Assembly (NCBI RefSeq): GCF_016863615.1
Contig: NZ_BOPF01000018.1
Location: 124,001-188,000, forward strand
Direction: 5' to 3'
Source: Virgisporangium aliadipatigenens
GTDB taxonomy: Bacteria; Actinomycetota; Actinomycetes; Mycobacteriales; Micromonosporaceae
DNA length: 64,000 nucleotides
Shown: positions 31,326 to 40,185 of the stretch, piece by piece
Layout: every line of letters starts with the position of its first letter
How positions within the stretch are numbered: position 1 is the first letter of the stretch
Made by a program: the position numbers and the translations under genes
Notes under the pieces: generated by a model
The model's database searches: none
What the model saw: the letters and a program-made list of their open reading frames with translations, nothing else
What the model was told of the DNA's origin: nothing

Positions 31326-32498
31326 GTGCGCGCGTCAGGCAGCGAGAAGAGGCCGCCGGCCCTGGACCGGTACCGCGGCCCGTTGGGTGACCTCGCCCTG
31401 ACCGCCGTCGGTGTCCACATCGTGCTGTTCGTCGGGTACACCGCGGTGCCGACCGGCATGATGCTGCTGTCGGTGCTGTGCCCGGTTCTCCTGCTGGGGC
31501 GCCGGCGCTTCCCGGTGCCCGCGGCGCTGGCCGCCACCGCCGTCGCCGTGCTCGCCGTCGTCCTGGGCCGGCCGCCGGACGGGCTGTTCGTCGCCGCCGG
31601 CCTGGTGAGCTACTCCGTCGCGGTGTACAGCCCGCGCCGGCGGCCCTGGTTCTACGCGTGTGTCGTGTGGGGCTCGCTCATGGTGGTCGGGACGGTGGTG
31701 CACGGGGGCGACTGGTGGAGCGCCGACCAGTTCGCGCCGTTCGCGTTCATCTTCGGCGGCGCCGGGGTCGGCGACTCGATCCGGCTGCGCCAGGCCTACA
31801 TCGCCGAGGTGACCGAACGGGCCATGCAGGCGGAGGTGACCCGCGACGAGGAGGCCCGCCGCCGGGTGATCGACGAGCGGCTGCGCATCGCGCGGGAACT
31901 GCACGACGTCGTGGCCCATCACATCGCGGTGATCAGCGTGCACGCCGGCGCGGCGGATCACGTGCTGCGCGCCGAACCGGAGAAGGTGTGGCCCGTGCTC
32001 GGGCACATCCGCACCGCGGCCGACGCCGTTCTGGAGGAGCTCAAGTCGGTGATCGGCGTGCTGCGCGATCCGGACGAGGTGCGCGACGTCGGGCCGGCCC
32101 CCGGGGTGGAACGCCTCCAGGAACTGCTGGCCGGGTTGCGCACCACCGGGTTCGCCGTGCGGCACGAGCAGCACGGCGAGTCCCGGCCGCTCCCGGCGGT
32201 GGTGAGCCTGGCCGTGTACCGCATCGTGCAGGAGGCGCTGACGAACGCCCACCGCCACGGCGACGGCGGTGCCGTGCTGTACCTGGAGTACACCGCCGAC
32301 CTGGTCCGGATCGAGGTGACGAACCGCGTGGCGGGGTCCGGCGGCGGGCGCACCGGCAGCGGGTTCGGCCTGATCGGCATGCGCGAACGGGCCGCCGCCG
32401 CGCACGGGAGCATCGTGGCCGGGCCGGTCGCCGGAGGCCTGTTCCGGGTGCACGCCGAACTGCCCACCGACGGCCGTCGCCGAGGAGGCGTGACGTGA
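31326..32498 (+). CDS. NarL-type sensor histidine kinase
   Basis: About 390 residues. An N-terminal membrane region with five to six helices (LTAVGVHIVLFVGYTAVPTG, LLSVLCPVLLLGRRRF, ALAATAVAVLAVVLG) is followed by a HisKA_3 domain with the phospho-accepting His in RIARELHDVVAHHIAVISVH and a HATPase with N box VQEALTNAHRHG and G box GSGFGLIGMRERA. No extracellular sensor domain is evident, so it probably senses membrane state. Overlaps the response regulator (GTGA). Divergent from the MMPL transporter. Confidence 0.92.
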   Translation: MRASGSEKRPPALDRYRGPLGDLALTAVGVHIVLFVGYTAVPTGMMLLSVLCPVLLLGRRRFPVPAALAATAVAVLAVVLGRPPDGLFVAAGLVSYSVAVYSPRRRPWFYACVVWGSLMVVGTVVHGGDWWSADQFAPFAFIFGGAGVGDSIRLRQAYIAEVTERAMQAEVTRDEEARRRVIDERLRIARELHDVVAHHIAVISVHAGAADHVLRAEPEKVWPVLGHIRTAADAVLEELKSVIGVLRDPDEVRDVGPAPGVERLQELLAGLRTTGFAVRHEQHGESRPLPAVVSLAVYRIVQEALTNAHRHGDGGAVLYLEYTADLVRIEVTNRVAGSGGGRTGSGFGLIGMRERAAAAHGSIVAGPVAGGLFRVHAELPTDGRRRGGVT

Positions 32499-33169
32499 AC
32501 ATCCGCGTGCTGCTCGCCGACGACCAGGCGCTCATCCGGGCGGGGTTCCGGATGATCATCGACGCGACGCCGGGCATGGAGGTCGTCGGTGAGGCCGCCG
32601 ACGGAGGCGAAGCCGTCGAGTTGTGCCACCGGCACCGGGTCGACGTCGTGCTGATGGACATCCGGATGCCGCTGACGGACGGCATCGAGGCGACCCGGCG
32701 CATCGGCGCGGACGAGCGGCTGGCCGGCGTGCGGGTGCTGGTGCTGACCACGTTCGACAACGACGACAACGTGATCTACGCGCTGCAGGCCGGCGCGAGC
32801 GGGTTCCTGGGCAAGAACGTCGCCCCCGGTGACCTGGTCAACGCCGTGCGGGTGGTCGCCGCGGGGGAGGCGCTGCTGTCGCCGCGGGCCACCAGCGGGC
32901 TGATCAGCCGCCTGATCCACCACATCCAGCCGCCGGTGCACCCGCCGCAGCTGGACCTCGTCACCGAACGGGAGCGGGAGATCCTGCTGCTGGTCGCGCA
33001 CGGGCTCTCCAACGACGACATCGCCGAACGGCTGTTCCTGTCGCCGTTGACGGTCAAGACGCACATCAACCGCACGATGACCAAGCTGAACACCCGCGAC
33101 CGGGCCCAGCTGGTGGTCTTCGCCTACCAGCACCACCTGGTGCGCCCCGGCGACCCGCTGCCCTCATAG
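32495..33169 (+). CDS. NarL/LuxR-type response regulator
   Basis: 224 residues. Receiver domain 1-120: acidic pair in RVLLADDQALIRAG, phosphorylatable Asp in VDVVLMDIRMPLTDG, conserved Thr in VLVLTTFDND and Lys in FLGKNVAPG. C-terminal LuxR helix-turn-helix: LTVKTHINRTMTKLNTRDRA after TEREREILLLVAHGLSNDDI. GAGGAGG precedes the GTG, which overlaps the kinase stop. It probably binds the TACCGCG sites upstream of the kinase and MMPL genes. Confidence 0.94.
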   Translation: MNIRVLLADDQALIRAGFRMIIDATPGMEVVGEAADGGEAVELCHRHRVDVVLMDIRMPLTDGIEATRRIGADERLAGVRVLVLTTFDNDDNVIYALQAGASGFLGKNVAPGDLVNAVRVVAAGEALLSPRATSGLISRLIHHIQPPVHPPQLDLVTEREREILLLVAHGLSNDDIAERLFLSPLTVKTHINRTMTKLNTRDRAQLVVFAYQHHLVRPGDPLPS

Positions 33170-33205
33170 AAATCGGGCGATGTCGCAAAAAACTTTGAAA
33201 TTTGA

Positions 33206-33234
33206 CCAATCCGGCACCTGGCCTGGCACCGAAT
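33206..33234 (+). promoter_or_regulatory. SigK-like ECF promoter (CCAATCC-N16-CCGAAT)
   Basis: CCAATCC (33206-33212) and CCGAAT (33229-33234) are separated by 16 bases, upstream of the fasciclin gene (start 33280). As I recall it, the mycobacterial SigK consensus is CCATCC-N16/18-CCGAAT, and fasciclin proteins (MPT70/MPT83) are its main targets. An A/T-rich patch (33186-33204) lies just upstream. Confidence 0.6.
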
Positions 33235-33279
33235 CCCCTCGCGACGGACCACCCCGACATCCAACCGAGGGAGCACCCA

Positions 33280-33909
33280 ATGTCACGGCGCCTTATCGCG
33301 ACCATCGGAGTCGTCGCCGTTCTCGGCCTGTCCGCGTGCGGGTCCACCGACGACGGCGACGCCGCCGCCACGGGCGGCGACAGCACACCGACCGCCGCCG
33401 CCACGACCGGCGCGGCCTCGCCGAGCGCGATGGCCGCGCAGTTCGGGGCCGGCTGTGCCGCGGTCCCGACCGACGCGTCGAACCCGGGCAGCTTCGCCGC
33501 GATGGCGAAGGTGCCGGTGGCCACCGCCGCCTCCGGCAACCCGGTGCTGAGCACGCTGGTCACGGCCGTCAAGAAGGCCAACCTGGTCGACTCGCTCAAC
33601 AGCGCCCAGGGCGTCACCGTGTTCGCGCCGACCAACGACGCGTTCGCCAAGATCCCGAAGGCCGACCTCGACAAGGTCCTCGCGAACGACGCCACGCTCA
33701 AGAAGATCCTCACGTACCACGTGGTGCCGGGTCAGCTCACGCCGGCGCAGCTCACCGGCACGCACAAGACCCTCGAGGGCGGCAGCGTCGAGGTGAAGGG
33801 CGCGGGTACCGACTTCACCGTCGGCACCGGGTCCAAGGTGGTGTGCGGCAACGTCTCCACCGCCAACGCGACGGTGTACATCATCGACACCGTCCTCATG
33901 CCCGTCTGA
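33280..33909 (+). CDS. Fasciclin-domain lipoprotein (MPT70/MPT83-like)
   Basis: 209 residues. Lipoprotein signal peptide (LIATIGVVAVLGLSACG, lipobox LSAC), a Thr/Ala/Ser-rich spacer, and one FAS1 domain (about 85-208) with the conserved H1 and H2 boxes: GVTVFAPTNDAFAKIP and LKKILTYHVVPGQLT, ending VYIIDTVLMPV. FAS1 domains mediate adhesion or lipid binding on the cell surface. The ATG at 33280 has GAGGGAG 6 bases upstream. It is followed after 2 bases by a molybdopterin oxidoreductase gene and preceded by a SigK-like promoter. Confidence 0.94.
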   Translation: MSRRLIATIGVVAVLGLSACGSTDDGDAAATGGDSTPTAAATTGAASPSAMAAQFGAGCAAVPTDASNPGSFAAMAKVPVATAASGNPVLSTLVTAVKKANLVDSLNSAQGVTVFAPTNDAFAKIPKADLDKVLANDATLKKILTYHVVPGQLTPAQLTGTHKTLEGGSVEVKGAGTDFTVGTGSKVVCGNVSTANATVYIIDTVLMPV

Positions 33910-33911
33910 GC

Positions 33912-35465
33912 ATGACGGTCACGGATCCCCGGCCGGTTCGCCGCCGGCCGGGGCTTTCGCCGATCCTGCGCGGGGCCGCCGTCGGGCTGCTCACCGCCGG
34001 CGTCTCCCTCGCCGTCGCCCGGTTCCTCTCCGCCTTGCTGGAACATCCGGAGTCCGGCCCGGTGCTCGCTGTGGGTTCCTTCGTCATCGACCACAGCCCG
34101 CGGGCGTTGAAGGAGTTCGCGATCCGGACGTTCGGCGCGGCGGACAAGCTCGTGCTGCTGTCGAGCGTGTACGTCGGGCTCGCCGCGGCGGCGATCGCGC
34201 TCGGCCGGGTGGCCCTGCGGTGGGGCCTCGTCGCCCTGGGCGCCTTCGGCGCGCTGGGCGCGGCGGCGGTCCTGACCCGCCCGGGAACGTCCACAGTGGA
34301 CATCCTGCCGACCCTCGCCGGCGTGCTCGCCGGTGCGCTCGCGCTGTGCCTGCTGCGGCGGGCCGCCCGCACCACGGATGTCCACGGTGGACGGCCGCGG
34401 CTGCTCAACCGGCGGCAGTTCCTCGCCACGGCGGGCGGTGCGGCGGTGGTCGCGGCCGGAACGGCGGCCGGGGCGCGGGCACTGTCCGGGCGGGCCGGCA
34501 CCCGCTCCCGCGCTCAGGTGCGCCTACCGGCACCGGCCGACCCGGCCCCGCCCCGCGCACCCGGCGTCGACCTCGGCATCGACGGCGTCGCCCCGTGGGT
34601 GACGCCGGTGGCGGACTTCTACCGCGTGGACACCGCCCTGAGCGTGCCGCAGGTCGACGTCGGCACGTGGCGGCTGCGCCTGCGCGGCGCGGTCGAGCGC
34701 CCGGCGACGTTCACCTTCGAGGACCTGCTGCGCCGCCCGCTGATCGAACGCGACATCACCCTCAACTGCGTGTCCAACGAGGTCGGCGGCCCCTACGTCG
34801 GTTCCGGCCGGTGGCTCGGCGTGCCGCTGGCGCCGCTGCTGCGCGAGGCCGGCATCAGGGCCGGGCAGGACCAGCTGGTGAGCACGTCGGTGGAGGGCAT
34901 GACGACCGGCACCCCGCTGGCGGCGATCCTCGACGGCCGCGACGCGATGCTGGCGCTCGGCCTGAACGGCGAACCCCTGCCGCTGGTGAACGGTTTTCCG
35001 GTGCGGCTGCTGGTGCCCGGCCTGTACGGCTACGTCGGCGCGTGCAAGTGGGTGAGCGAGCTGCGCGTGACGACGTTCGACCGATACGACGCCTACTGGG
35101 TCGAACGCGGCTGGGCCGCGGACGCGCCCGTGAAGACGGCCTCGCGGATCGACACCCCCAAACCCTTCGCCCGACTGGGAGCCGGACCGGTGACGGTCGC
35201 CGGGGTGGCCTGGGCGCAACGGCGCGGCATCGGCGGCGTGGAGGTGCGCGTCGACGACGGCCCCTGGCTGCCCGCCCGGCTCGCCGACGGACCGACGCCC
35301 GACACGTGGCGCCAGTGGGTGCTGCGCTGGGACGCCACACCGGGCCCGCACACGCTGCGGGTGCGCGCCGCGGACGGCAGCGGGGCCGTCCAGCCCGAGG
35401 AGCGGGCGACGCCGTTTCCGAGCGGTGCCACGGGCTGGCACACGGTCACCGTCACCGTCGACTGA
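33912..35465 (+). CDS. Membrane-anchored molybdopterin-dependent oxidoreductase (YedY/sulfite oxidase-like)
   Basis: 517 residues. Four to five N-terminal membrane helices (LRGAAVGLLTAGVSLAVARF, LLSSVYVGLAAAAIALG, LGAFGALGAAAVLTRPG, LAGVLAGALALCLLRRA) precede a twin-arginine-like stretch (NRRQFLATAGGAAVVAAGTA). The external domain has the cofactor-binding cysteine, Cys286, in DITLNCVSNEVGG and the YGYVGACKWVSEL loop, and ends in a Mo-co dimerisation domain (VRVDDGPWLPARL to WRQWVLRWDATPGPHT). It probably oxidises or reduces a sulfur or methionine-sulfoxide substrate outside the membrane. Its molybdenum need links it to modABC at 11889. TCCAC[A/G]GTGGA palindromes lie inside at 34290 and 34381. 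Confidence 0.92.
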   Translation: MTVTDPRPVRRRPGLSPILRGAAVGLLTAGVSLAVARFLSALLEHPESGPVLAVGSFVIDHSPRALKEFAIRTFGAADKLVLLSSVYVGLAAAAIALGRVALRWGLVALGAFGALGAAAVLTRPGTSTVDILPTLAGVLAGALALCLLRRAARTTDVHGGRPRLLNRRQFLATAGGAAVVAAGTAAGARALSGRAGTRSRAQVRLPAPADPAPPRAPGVDLGIDGVAPWVTPVADFYRVDTALSVPQVDVGTWRLRLRGAVERPATFTFEDLLRRPLIERDITLNCVSNEVGGPYVGSGRWLGVPLAPLLREAGIRAGQDQLVSTSVEGMTTGTPLAAILDGRDAMLALGLNGEPLPLVNGFPVRLLVPGLYGYVGACKWVSELRVTTFDRYDAYWVERGWAADAPVKTASRIDTPKPFARLGAGPVTVAGVAWAQRRGIGGVEVRVDDGPWLPARLADGPTPDTWRQWVLRWDATPGPHTLRVRAADGSGAVQPEERATPFPSGATGWHTVTVTVD

Positions 35466-35547
35466 CGGGGCGCCCCCTTCGGTCGCCCACGGTGAATCGA
35501 CGGTCGACGATGTAGGCTGACCGGCGATCCACTTCTCGGGAGGTGCC

Positions 35548-36273
35548 ATGCGTGGCTGGATGTCGGCGGTCCTCGCCGCCGGAGCGCTCGCCGTCAGCGT
35601 CGTCGCCGTGCCCGCCCCGGCCTCGGCCGAGGGCACGCGGCCCCCGGTGACCCGCGGCCCGTGCGGGTACACCGCGACGCCCGAGGAGCCGGCGGCCCGC
35701 CCCGTCCCGCTGCCGCCGGACCCGCCGCGCACGCCGGACCGGGGCACGGTGGCCACCTCCCTGTGGACCGACTACGGTCGCATCCCGATGCGGCTCGACC
35801 GTTCCCTGGCGCCGTGCACCGTCCAGAGCCACCTGCACCTGACGCTGTCCGGCTTCTACCACCACACGATATGCCACCGGCTGACCGCCTACCCGACGCT
35901 CAGCGTCCTGCAGTGCGGCGACCCGAGCGGCACCGGCGAGGGCGGTCCGGGCTACCGCTACAAGGACGAGCTGCCGACCGACCTGCCGCCGGCGCCGACG
36001 GATCCCACCGGCGTGCGCAAGCTCTACAAGCGCGGCACGCTCGCGATGGCCAACGCCGGCCCGGACACCAACGGCAGCCAGTTCTTTCTCGTGTACAAGG
36101 ACTCGGCGCTGCGGCCCAACTACACGATCTTCGGCACCGTGGACCCGGCCGGCATGGCGGTACTTGACCGCATCGCGGCCGCCGGTATCGCGCCCACGCC
36201 GGAGGATCCGGCCCCGGTCGACGGCGCGCCCGCGCGGCCGGTGCGGATCAGGCTGGCCACCGCCTTCTTCTGA
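35548..36273 (+). CDS. Secreted cyclophilin-type peptidyl-prolyl isomerase
   Basis: 241 residues. Signal peptide 1-27 (VLAAGALAVSVVAVPAPASA), a proline-rich spacer, then a cyclophilin domain with FYHHTICHRLT, LQCGDPSGTGEGGPGY, AMANAGPDTNGSQFFLVY and FGTVDPAGMAVLDRIAAAG. The active-site arginine (in CHRLT) and the Q-F-F stretch are present; the usual 'RVIPGFMIQGGD' is changed to LTAYPTLSVLQCGD, seen in actinobacterial extracytoplasmic forms. It accelerates proline isomerisation in exported proteins. GGGAGG gives a good ribosome site. Confidence 0.9.
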   Translation: MRGWMSAVLAAGALAVSVVAVPAPASAEGTRPPVTRGPCGYTATPEEPAARPVPLPPDPPRTPDRGTVATSLWTDYGRIPMRLDRSLAPCTVQSHLHLTLSGFYHHTICHRLTAYPTLSVLQCGDPSGTGEGGPGYRYKDELPTDLPPAPTDPTGVRKLYKRGTLAMANAGPDTNGSQFFLVYKDSALRPNYTIFGTVDPAGMAVLDRIAAAGIAPTPEDPAPVDGAPARPVRIRLATAFF

Positions 36274-36291
36274 CGCCGATCCGCCCGCGGC

Positions 36292-36741
36292 TCACCGGTA
36301 GCGATCGGGGAGGGACAGCCCGGGTCGTTCGTCGTCCCACGCCATCGAACTCATCTTCCAGCCGCTCGGCGTGCGGACGAACTGCGTCGAGACCACGCCG
36401 CGACCGGTGAACGGGACACCGTCGAGGACGCCGGACTTCGTGTAGGTGCTGAGCCGGTGCGCGATGTTGCCGAAGACCTCGGTGATCTGCGCGATCTCCG
36501 CCTCCCGGAACGCACTGAGCCGCCCCGCGTCGACGGCGGGCTGCCGCGCCTCGACGAACTGCCGCACCGTCGCGATCTCCGGTTCGGGGCCGCTGTTGCG
36601 GATGAGCCTCCCGCCGTCGACGAACAGTTCGTGGATCGCGTGGTACCCGGGGCGCCCGCCGGGCTCGAAGGACACCGCCGCGAAGAACCGTCCGATCAGC
36701 TCGTCGAGTGCGGCACGCGCCGGGTCCGGGCTGTCGGTCAT
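36292..36741 (-). CDS. NTF2/DUF4440-like small protein
   Basis: 149 residues with a nuclear-transport-factor-2 fold: ALDELIGRFFAAVSFEPGGR, YHAIHELFVDGGRLIRNSG, QITEVFGNIAHRLSTYTKSG and STQFVRTPSGWKMSSMAWDD. The 'GWKMSSMAWDDERPG' ending is typical of SnoaL-like proteins with unassigned activity. Convergent with the cyclophilin gene, divergent in spacing from the GGDEF-EAL gene. TACAGT on the minus strand, 8 bases before the ATG, suggests a leaderless mRNA. Confidence 0.78.
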   Translation of the reverse strand: MTDSPDPARAALDELIGRFFAAVSFEPGGRPGYHAIHELFVDGGRLIRNSGPEPEIATVRQFVEARQPAVDAGRLSAFREAEIAQITEVFGNIAHRLSTYTKSGVLDGVPFTGRGVVSTQFVRTPSGWKMSSMAWDDERPGLSLPDRYR

Positions 36742-36749
36742 GGCAGCGA

Positions 36750-36755
36750 ACTGTA
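36750..36755 (-). promoter_or_regulatory. Leaderless -10 box (TACAGT on minus strand)
   Basis: TACAGT on the minus strand, 8 bases before the ATG at 36741; no ribosome site. Confidence 0.45.
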
Positions 36756-36775
36756 GCCGCGACGGGGCCGTTCGG

Positions 36776-39109
36776 TCAGGCGGCGAGGGCGGCCCGACGT
36801 TCCAGCAGCTCGGCGATGCGCTCCGGCGGCACCGGCCGGCTGAAGTGGTAGCCCTGCGCGAGCGAACAGCCGAGCCGCCGCAGCAGTTCGGCCTGCGCGC
36901 CCGTCTCGACCCCCTCGGCGACCGTCGCCAACCGCAGGCTGCCGGCCAGGTCGACGATCGCCCGGGTGACCGCGGTGCCCTCGGCCCGGGGCGAGTCCGT
37001 GTGCCGCATGATGAAGCTGCGGTCGATCTTGAGGATGTCGACCGGCAGGGTGTGCAGGTAGGCGAGCGACGAGTAGCCGGTGCCGAAGTCGTCGATCGCG
37101 ATCCGGATGCCGTGTGCGCGCAGCGTCCGGAGCTGGGCGATGGCGGACTCGGCGGTGTCGATCAGCGCCGACTCGGTGATCTCGAGGACGAGCGCGGGCG
37201 CGGGCAGCCCCGACTCGGCCAGGGCGCTCAGCACGGACTCGACGAAGTCGGGACTGCGCAGCTGGTGGACGGAGACGTTGACGGCCAGGTGCAGGCCCGA
37301 GCGCAGGTGCCAGTCGAGGGCCTGCCGGCAGGCCGTGAGCAGGGCGTGGCGGCCGAGCGCGTCGATCATGCCGGTCGCCTCGGCCATCGGGATGAACGTG
37401 GCGGGCGGCACGGCCTGCCCGTCGCGGTCCCAGCGCATCAGCGCCTCGACACCGGCCATCTCGCCCGTGGCGGTGTCCACCACCGGCTGGTAGTGCAGGT
37501 ACAGGCTGCCGTCGTGCAACGCCCGGCGCAGGCCGTCGGCGATCTCGGTGCGCTCCCGGTGGGCGGAGCGCAGGGCGTCGTCGCACCGGACGGCCCGGTC
37601 GCGTCCGGCCTGCTTGGCGGCCGTGAGCGCGAGATCCGCGTTGGCCAGCGTGACGGTCGGCGACGGGCTGTGCCGCTCGGTCTCGACGATGCCGATGCTC
37701 ACGGTGAGGTGCAGCCGGTGCCCCGCGACGACGACCGGCCGGGCGACGGCCTCGCCCACCGACCGGGCGAGTTCGCCGGCCCGCCCCGGGTCGCGGGTGA
37801 GCAGGACGGCGAACTCGTCGCCGCCGAGCCGCGCGAGGGTGTCGGTCGCGTCCACCAGGACCCGCAGGCGGGCGGCGATCTCGGTCAGGATGCGGTCGCC
37901 CAGCCCGTGCCCGTGCGCGTCGTTGATCTCCTTGAACCCGTCGAGCCCGCACAGCACCACGCCGTGCGGCTCCCCGGACGCCGCGGCGACGTCGAGCCGT
38001 TCGAGGAAGAGATCGCGGTTGGCGAGGCCGGTCAGCGTGTCGTGCGTGGCGCGGTGGGTCAGCTGATGCTGGAGGGCCTGCTGGCGGTGCAGCGCGGCGC
38101 GCAGTTCGTCCGCCTGCGTGTCCAGCCGCCGGGCGCGGTGCTGGGCGATGCGCACCAGCAGCCAGATCCGCGACATGAGCAGGCCGCACAGCGCGGCGCT
38201 GATCAGCGAGGGAACGAGCAGCTCGGCGTCCGCCCCGTCGAGCGTCAGGCCGGCGAGGACGGGCAGCAACGGGCTGAGCACCGCGGTGACGAGATAGGCG
38301 ATCAGGACCGGCCGGTTGATCAGCCGGGTCTCGCCGGTGTCGAGCCGTCCGAGTTCGGCCGCGCGGGGATGCAGCGCCGCCGCGGTCAGCAGCACCCCGG
38401 CGACCTGCGTCAGCAGGAACGCGACGCCGCCGGGCAGGAACGCGGCCGCGCCCTGGCCGCTGGTCGCCGCGTAGACCAGGTGACCGGCGAGCAGGGCGGC
38501 GGCGGCACCGCCGAGCAGGCGTTGCGGGGCGCCGCCGCGTCGCCCGAGCCCGCGGAGCACCACCGCCAGGATGGCCAGGTCGATCAGCGCGTACACGGCC
38601 GCCACGCCGGTGTCGACCTGGCGGCCGCTCGGCTCGGCGAGGTACGGCCGGACCACGAACGACCACGCCAGCATCGACAGGAACAGCACCACCGCGCCGG
38701 CCTCGACGCCGTTCTCGGCGGTGCTCCCGGCGCGCCGCCGTCGGGTCAGCAGCAGGCCGGCGAACGCGAACAGCGCGTACTGGGCGGCCAGGCTCAGCCC
38801 CATCTGGGTCGACGTCGGCGGCACGCCGTTGACCAGGCCCTGCCAGGCCCAGTAGCCGACGGCCGCCAGCCCCGCGGCGCGGGCGGACAGCAGTAGCCAC
38901 CACCCGAGCGGCGAACCGGCCGGCCGGCGCCACAGCATCGCGACGGTGGCCACGAGCCCCAGGGCCTGCGGCAGCGACCACAGCGCCAGGGCCACCCCGG
39001 GAGGCGCGAGCTGGGCGGCGCACACGACGAGCACGCCGACGACGAGGAACCGCCACCAGCGGTTGTGGCGCGTCGGCGGGCGCAGGGCGTTCGTCCAGGG
39101 GCGTGGCAC
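36776..39109 (-). CDS. Membrane-bound GGDEF-EAL cyclic-di-GMP protein
   Basis: 777 residues. About eight to nine N-terminal membrane helices (1-310), then a GGDEF domain with intact LARLGGDEFAVLL and an EAL domain with GVEALMRWDR, NVSVHQLRSPDF, EITESALID, IAIDDFGTGYSSLAYL, LKIDRSFIM and GVETGAQAELL. All EAL metal residues seem present, so both synthesis and hydrolysis of c-di-GMP are possible. The inhibitory site normally found as RxxD five residues before GGDEF reads DATD, so product inhibition is probably lost. The membrane part has no named sensor domain. GTG start; no clear ribosome site. Confidence 0.93.
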   Translation of the reverse strand: MPRPWTNALRPPTRHNRWWRFLVVGVLVVCAAQLAPPGVALALWSLPQALGLVATVAMLWRRPAGSPLGWWLLLSARAAGLAAVGYWAWQGLVNGVPPTSTQMGLSLAAQYALFAFAGLLLTRRRRAGSTAENGVEAGAVVLFLSMLAWSFVVRPYLAEPSGRQVDTGVAAVYALIDLAILAVVLRGLGRRGGAPQRLLGGAAAALLAGHLVYAATSGQGAAAFLPGGVAFLLTQVAGVLLTAAALHPRAAELGRLDTGETRLINRPVLIAYLVTAVLSPLLPVLAGLTLDGADAELLVPSLISAALCGLLMSRIWLLVRIAQHRARRLDTQADELRAALHRQQALQHQLTHRATHDTLTGLANRDLFLERLDVAAASGEPHGVVLCGLDGFKEINDAHGHGLGDRILTEIAARLRVLVDATDTLARLGGDEFAVLLTRDPGRAGELARSVGEAVARPVVVAGHRLHLTVSIGIVETERHSPSPTVTLANADLALTAAKQAGRDRAVRCDDALRSAHRERTEIADGLRRALHDGSLYLHYQPVVDTATGEMAGVEALMRWDRDGQAVPPATFIPMAEATGMIDALGRHALLTACRQALDWHLRSGLHLAVNVSVHQLRSPDFVESVLSALAESGLPAPALVLEITESALIDTAESAIAQLRTLRAHGIRIAIDDFGTGYSSLAYLHTLPVDILKIDRSFIMRHTDSPRAEGTAVTRAIVDLAGSLRLATVAEGVETGAQAELLRRLGCSLAQGYHFSRPVPPERIAELLERRAALAA

Positions 39110-39231
39110 CGTCTCAGCGAACCAGGCCCGGGTTGCACGACCGGCTGCGAAACGGGAGCCGAACGCCTGCCCCGACCGGGGCCGGGCGGCGCGGCCTAGA
39201 CTGCCTGCCAGCCGAGATCGCGAGGGGTCGC

Positions 39232-40185
39232 ATGCTGCACGTACGGGTGATCACTCCGGAGGGCGTCAGCGAACGGGTGCGCGAGATCCTCGCCGCCGAC
39301 GACGCCGTGACCCACGTGGTGGTGCTGCCCGGCGTGGCGCTGTCGCCGGCGGGGGACCTGGTGGAGTTCGACGTGGTGCGCGAGGGCGCCAGCTCGGTGC
39401 TCGACCGCCTGCGGGAGCTCGGCCTGGAGCAGGACGGCTCGATCGTCGTCGAACGGGTCGACGCGGCGCTGTCCGAGGCCGCCGACCGCGCCGCGCGGAA
39501 CACCCCGGGGCTGGGCGTCGACGCCGTGGTGTGGCACGAGATCGAACAGCAGACCGGCGAGGAGGCGCAGCTGTCCGCCTCGTATCTGGCGTTCATGACG
39601 ATCGCCATGATCATCGCCGCGGTGCGGGTGCTGCTCGATCAGCCGATCCTCATCGTGGGGTCGATGGTGGTCGGGCCGGAGTTCGGTCCGCTCGCGGCCC
39701 TGTGCGTGGGGCTCGCGCGGTGGCGCCCGGTGCTGATCCGGCGATCCGCGCTGGCGCTCGTGGTGGGGTTCGTCGCGGCGATGTTCCTGACGGTCGGCGC
39801 GGTGTGGCTGTTGACGGCGTTCGGGCTGGTCGACCGGTCGATGCTGCTGGCCGAGCGGCCGTTGACCGACTTCATCTGGCGGCCGGACGCGCTGTCCTGG
39901 GTGATCGGCTTTCTCGGCGGGGTCGCCGGGATGCTGTCGCTGACGTCGGCCAAGGCCGGCACCCTGGTCGGCGTGCTGATCTCGGTGACGACCATCCCGG
40001 CGGCGGCGAACGCGACGGTGGCCCTCGGCTACGGCGTGCGTGAGGAGGCGGTCGGCTCCGCGCTGCAGCTGCTGATCAACGTGGTCGCGATCGTGCTCGC
40101 CGGCGTGCTGACGCTGCTGGTGCAGCGGCTGCTCTGGCGGTTCCTGCGGCCCGATCCGTTGAAGGGCTCCGGGCCGGCCCGTTAG
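39232..40185 (+). CDS. DUF389 family integral membrane protein
   Basis: 317 residues. An N-terminal ferredoxin-like soluble domain (LHVRVITPEGVSERVREILA, VTHVVVLPGVALSPAGDLVE) is followed by the DUF389 membrane domain: YLAFMTIAMIIAAVRVLLDQ, ILIVGSMVVGPEFGPLAALC, VWLLTAFGLV, LTSAKAGTLVGVLISVTTIP. 'VGPEFGPLAA' and 'KAGTLVGVLISVTTIPA' are diagnostic. The function of DUF389 is unknown; transport is presumed. ATG 39232 has GAGGGG upstream. Its stop overlaps the stop of the convergent YihY gene. Confidence 0.92.
   Translation: MLHVRVITPEGVSERVREILAADDAVTHVVVLPGVALSPAGDLVEFDVVREGASSVLDRLRELGLEQDGSIVVERVDAALSEAADRAARNTPGLGVDAVVWHEIEQQTGEEAQLSASYLAFMTIAMIIAAVRVLLDQPILIVGSMVVGPEFGPLAALCVGLARWRPVLIRRSALALVVGFVAAMFLTVGAVWLLTAFGLVDRSMLLAERPLTDFIWRPDALSWVIGFLGGVAGMLSLTSAKAGTLVGVLISVTTIPAAANATVALGYGVREEAVGSALQLLINVVAIVLAGVLTLLVQRLLWRFLRPDPLKGSGPAR

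Noticed and set aside
28858-31401. Very long plus-strand open frame opposite the MMPL gene.
   Set aside because: Antisense shadow of a GC-rich gene; low-complexity Arg/Gly/Asp composition and no domain, while the opposite strand encodes a clear MMPL protein.
33180-33911. Long open plus-strand frame running through the fasciclin gene into the molybdoenzyme gene.
   Set aside because: It is the wrong frame for the fasciclin protein, with Arg/Pro/Gly-rich shadow composition; the true start of the molybdoenzyme is ATG 33912.
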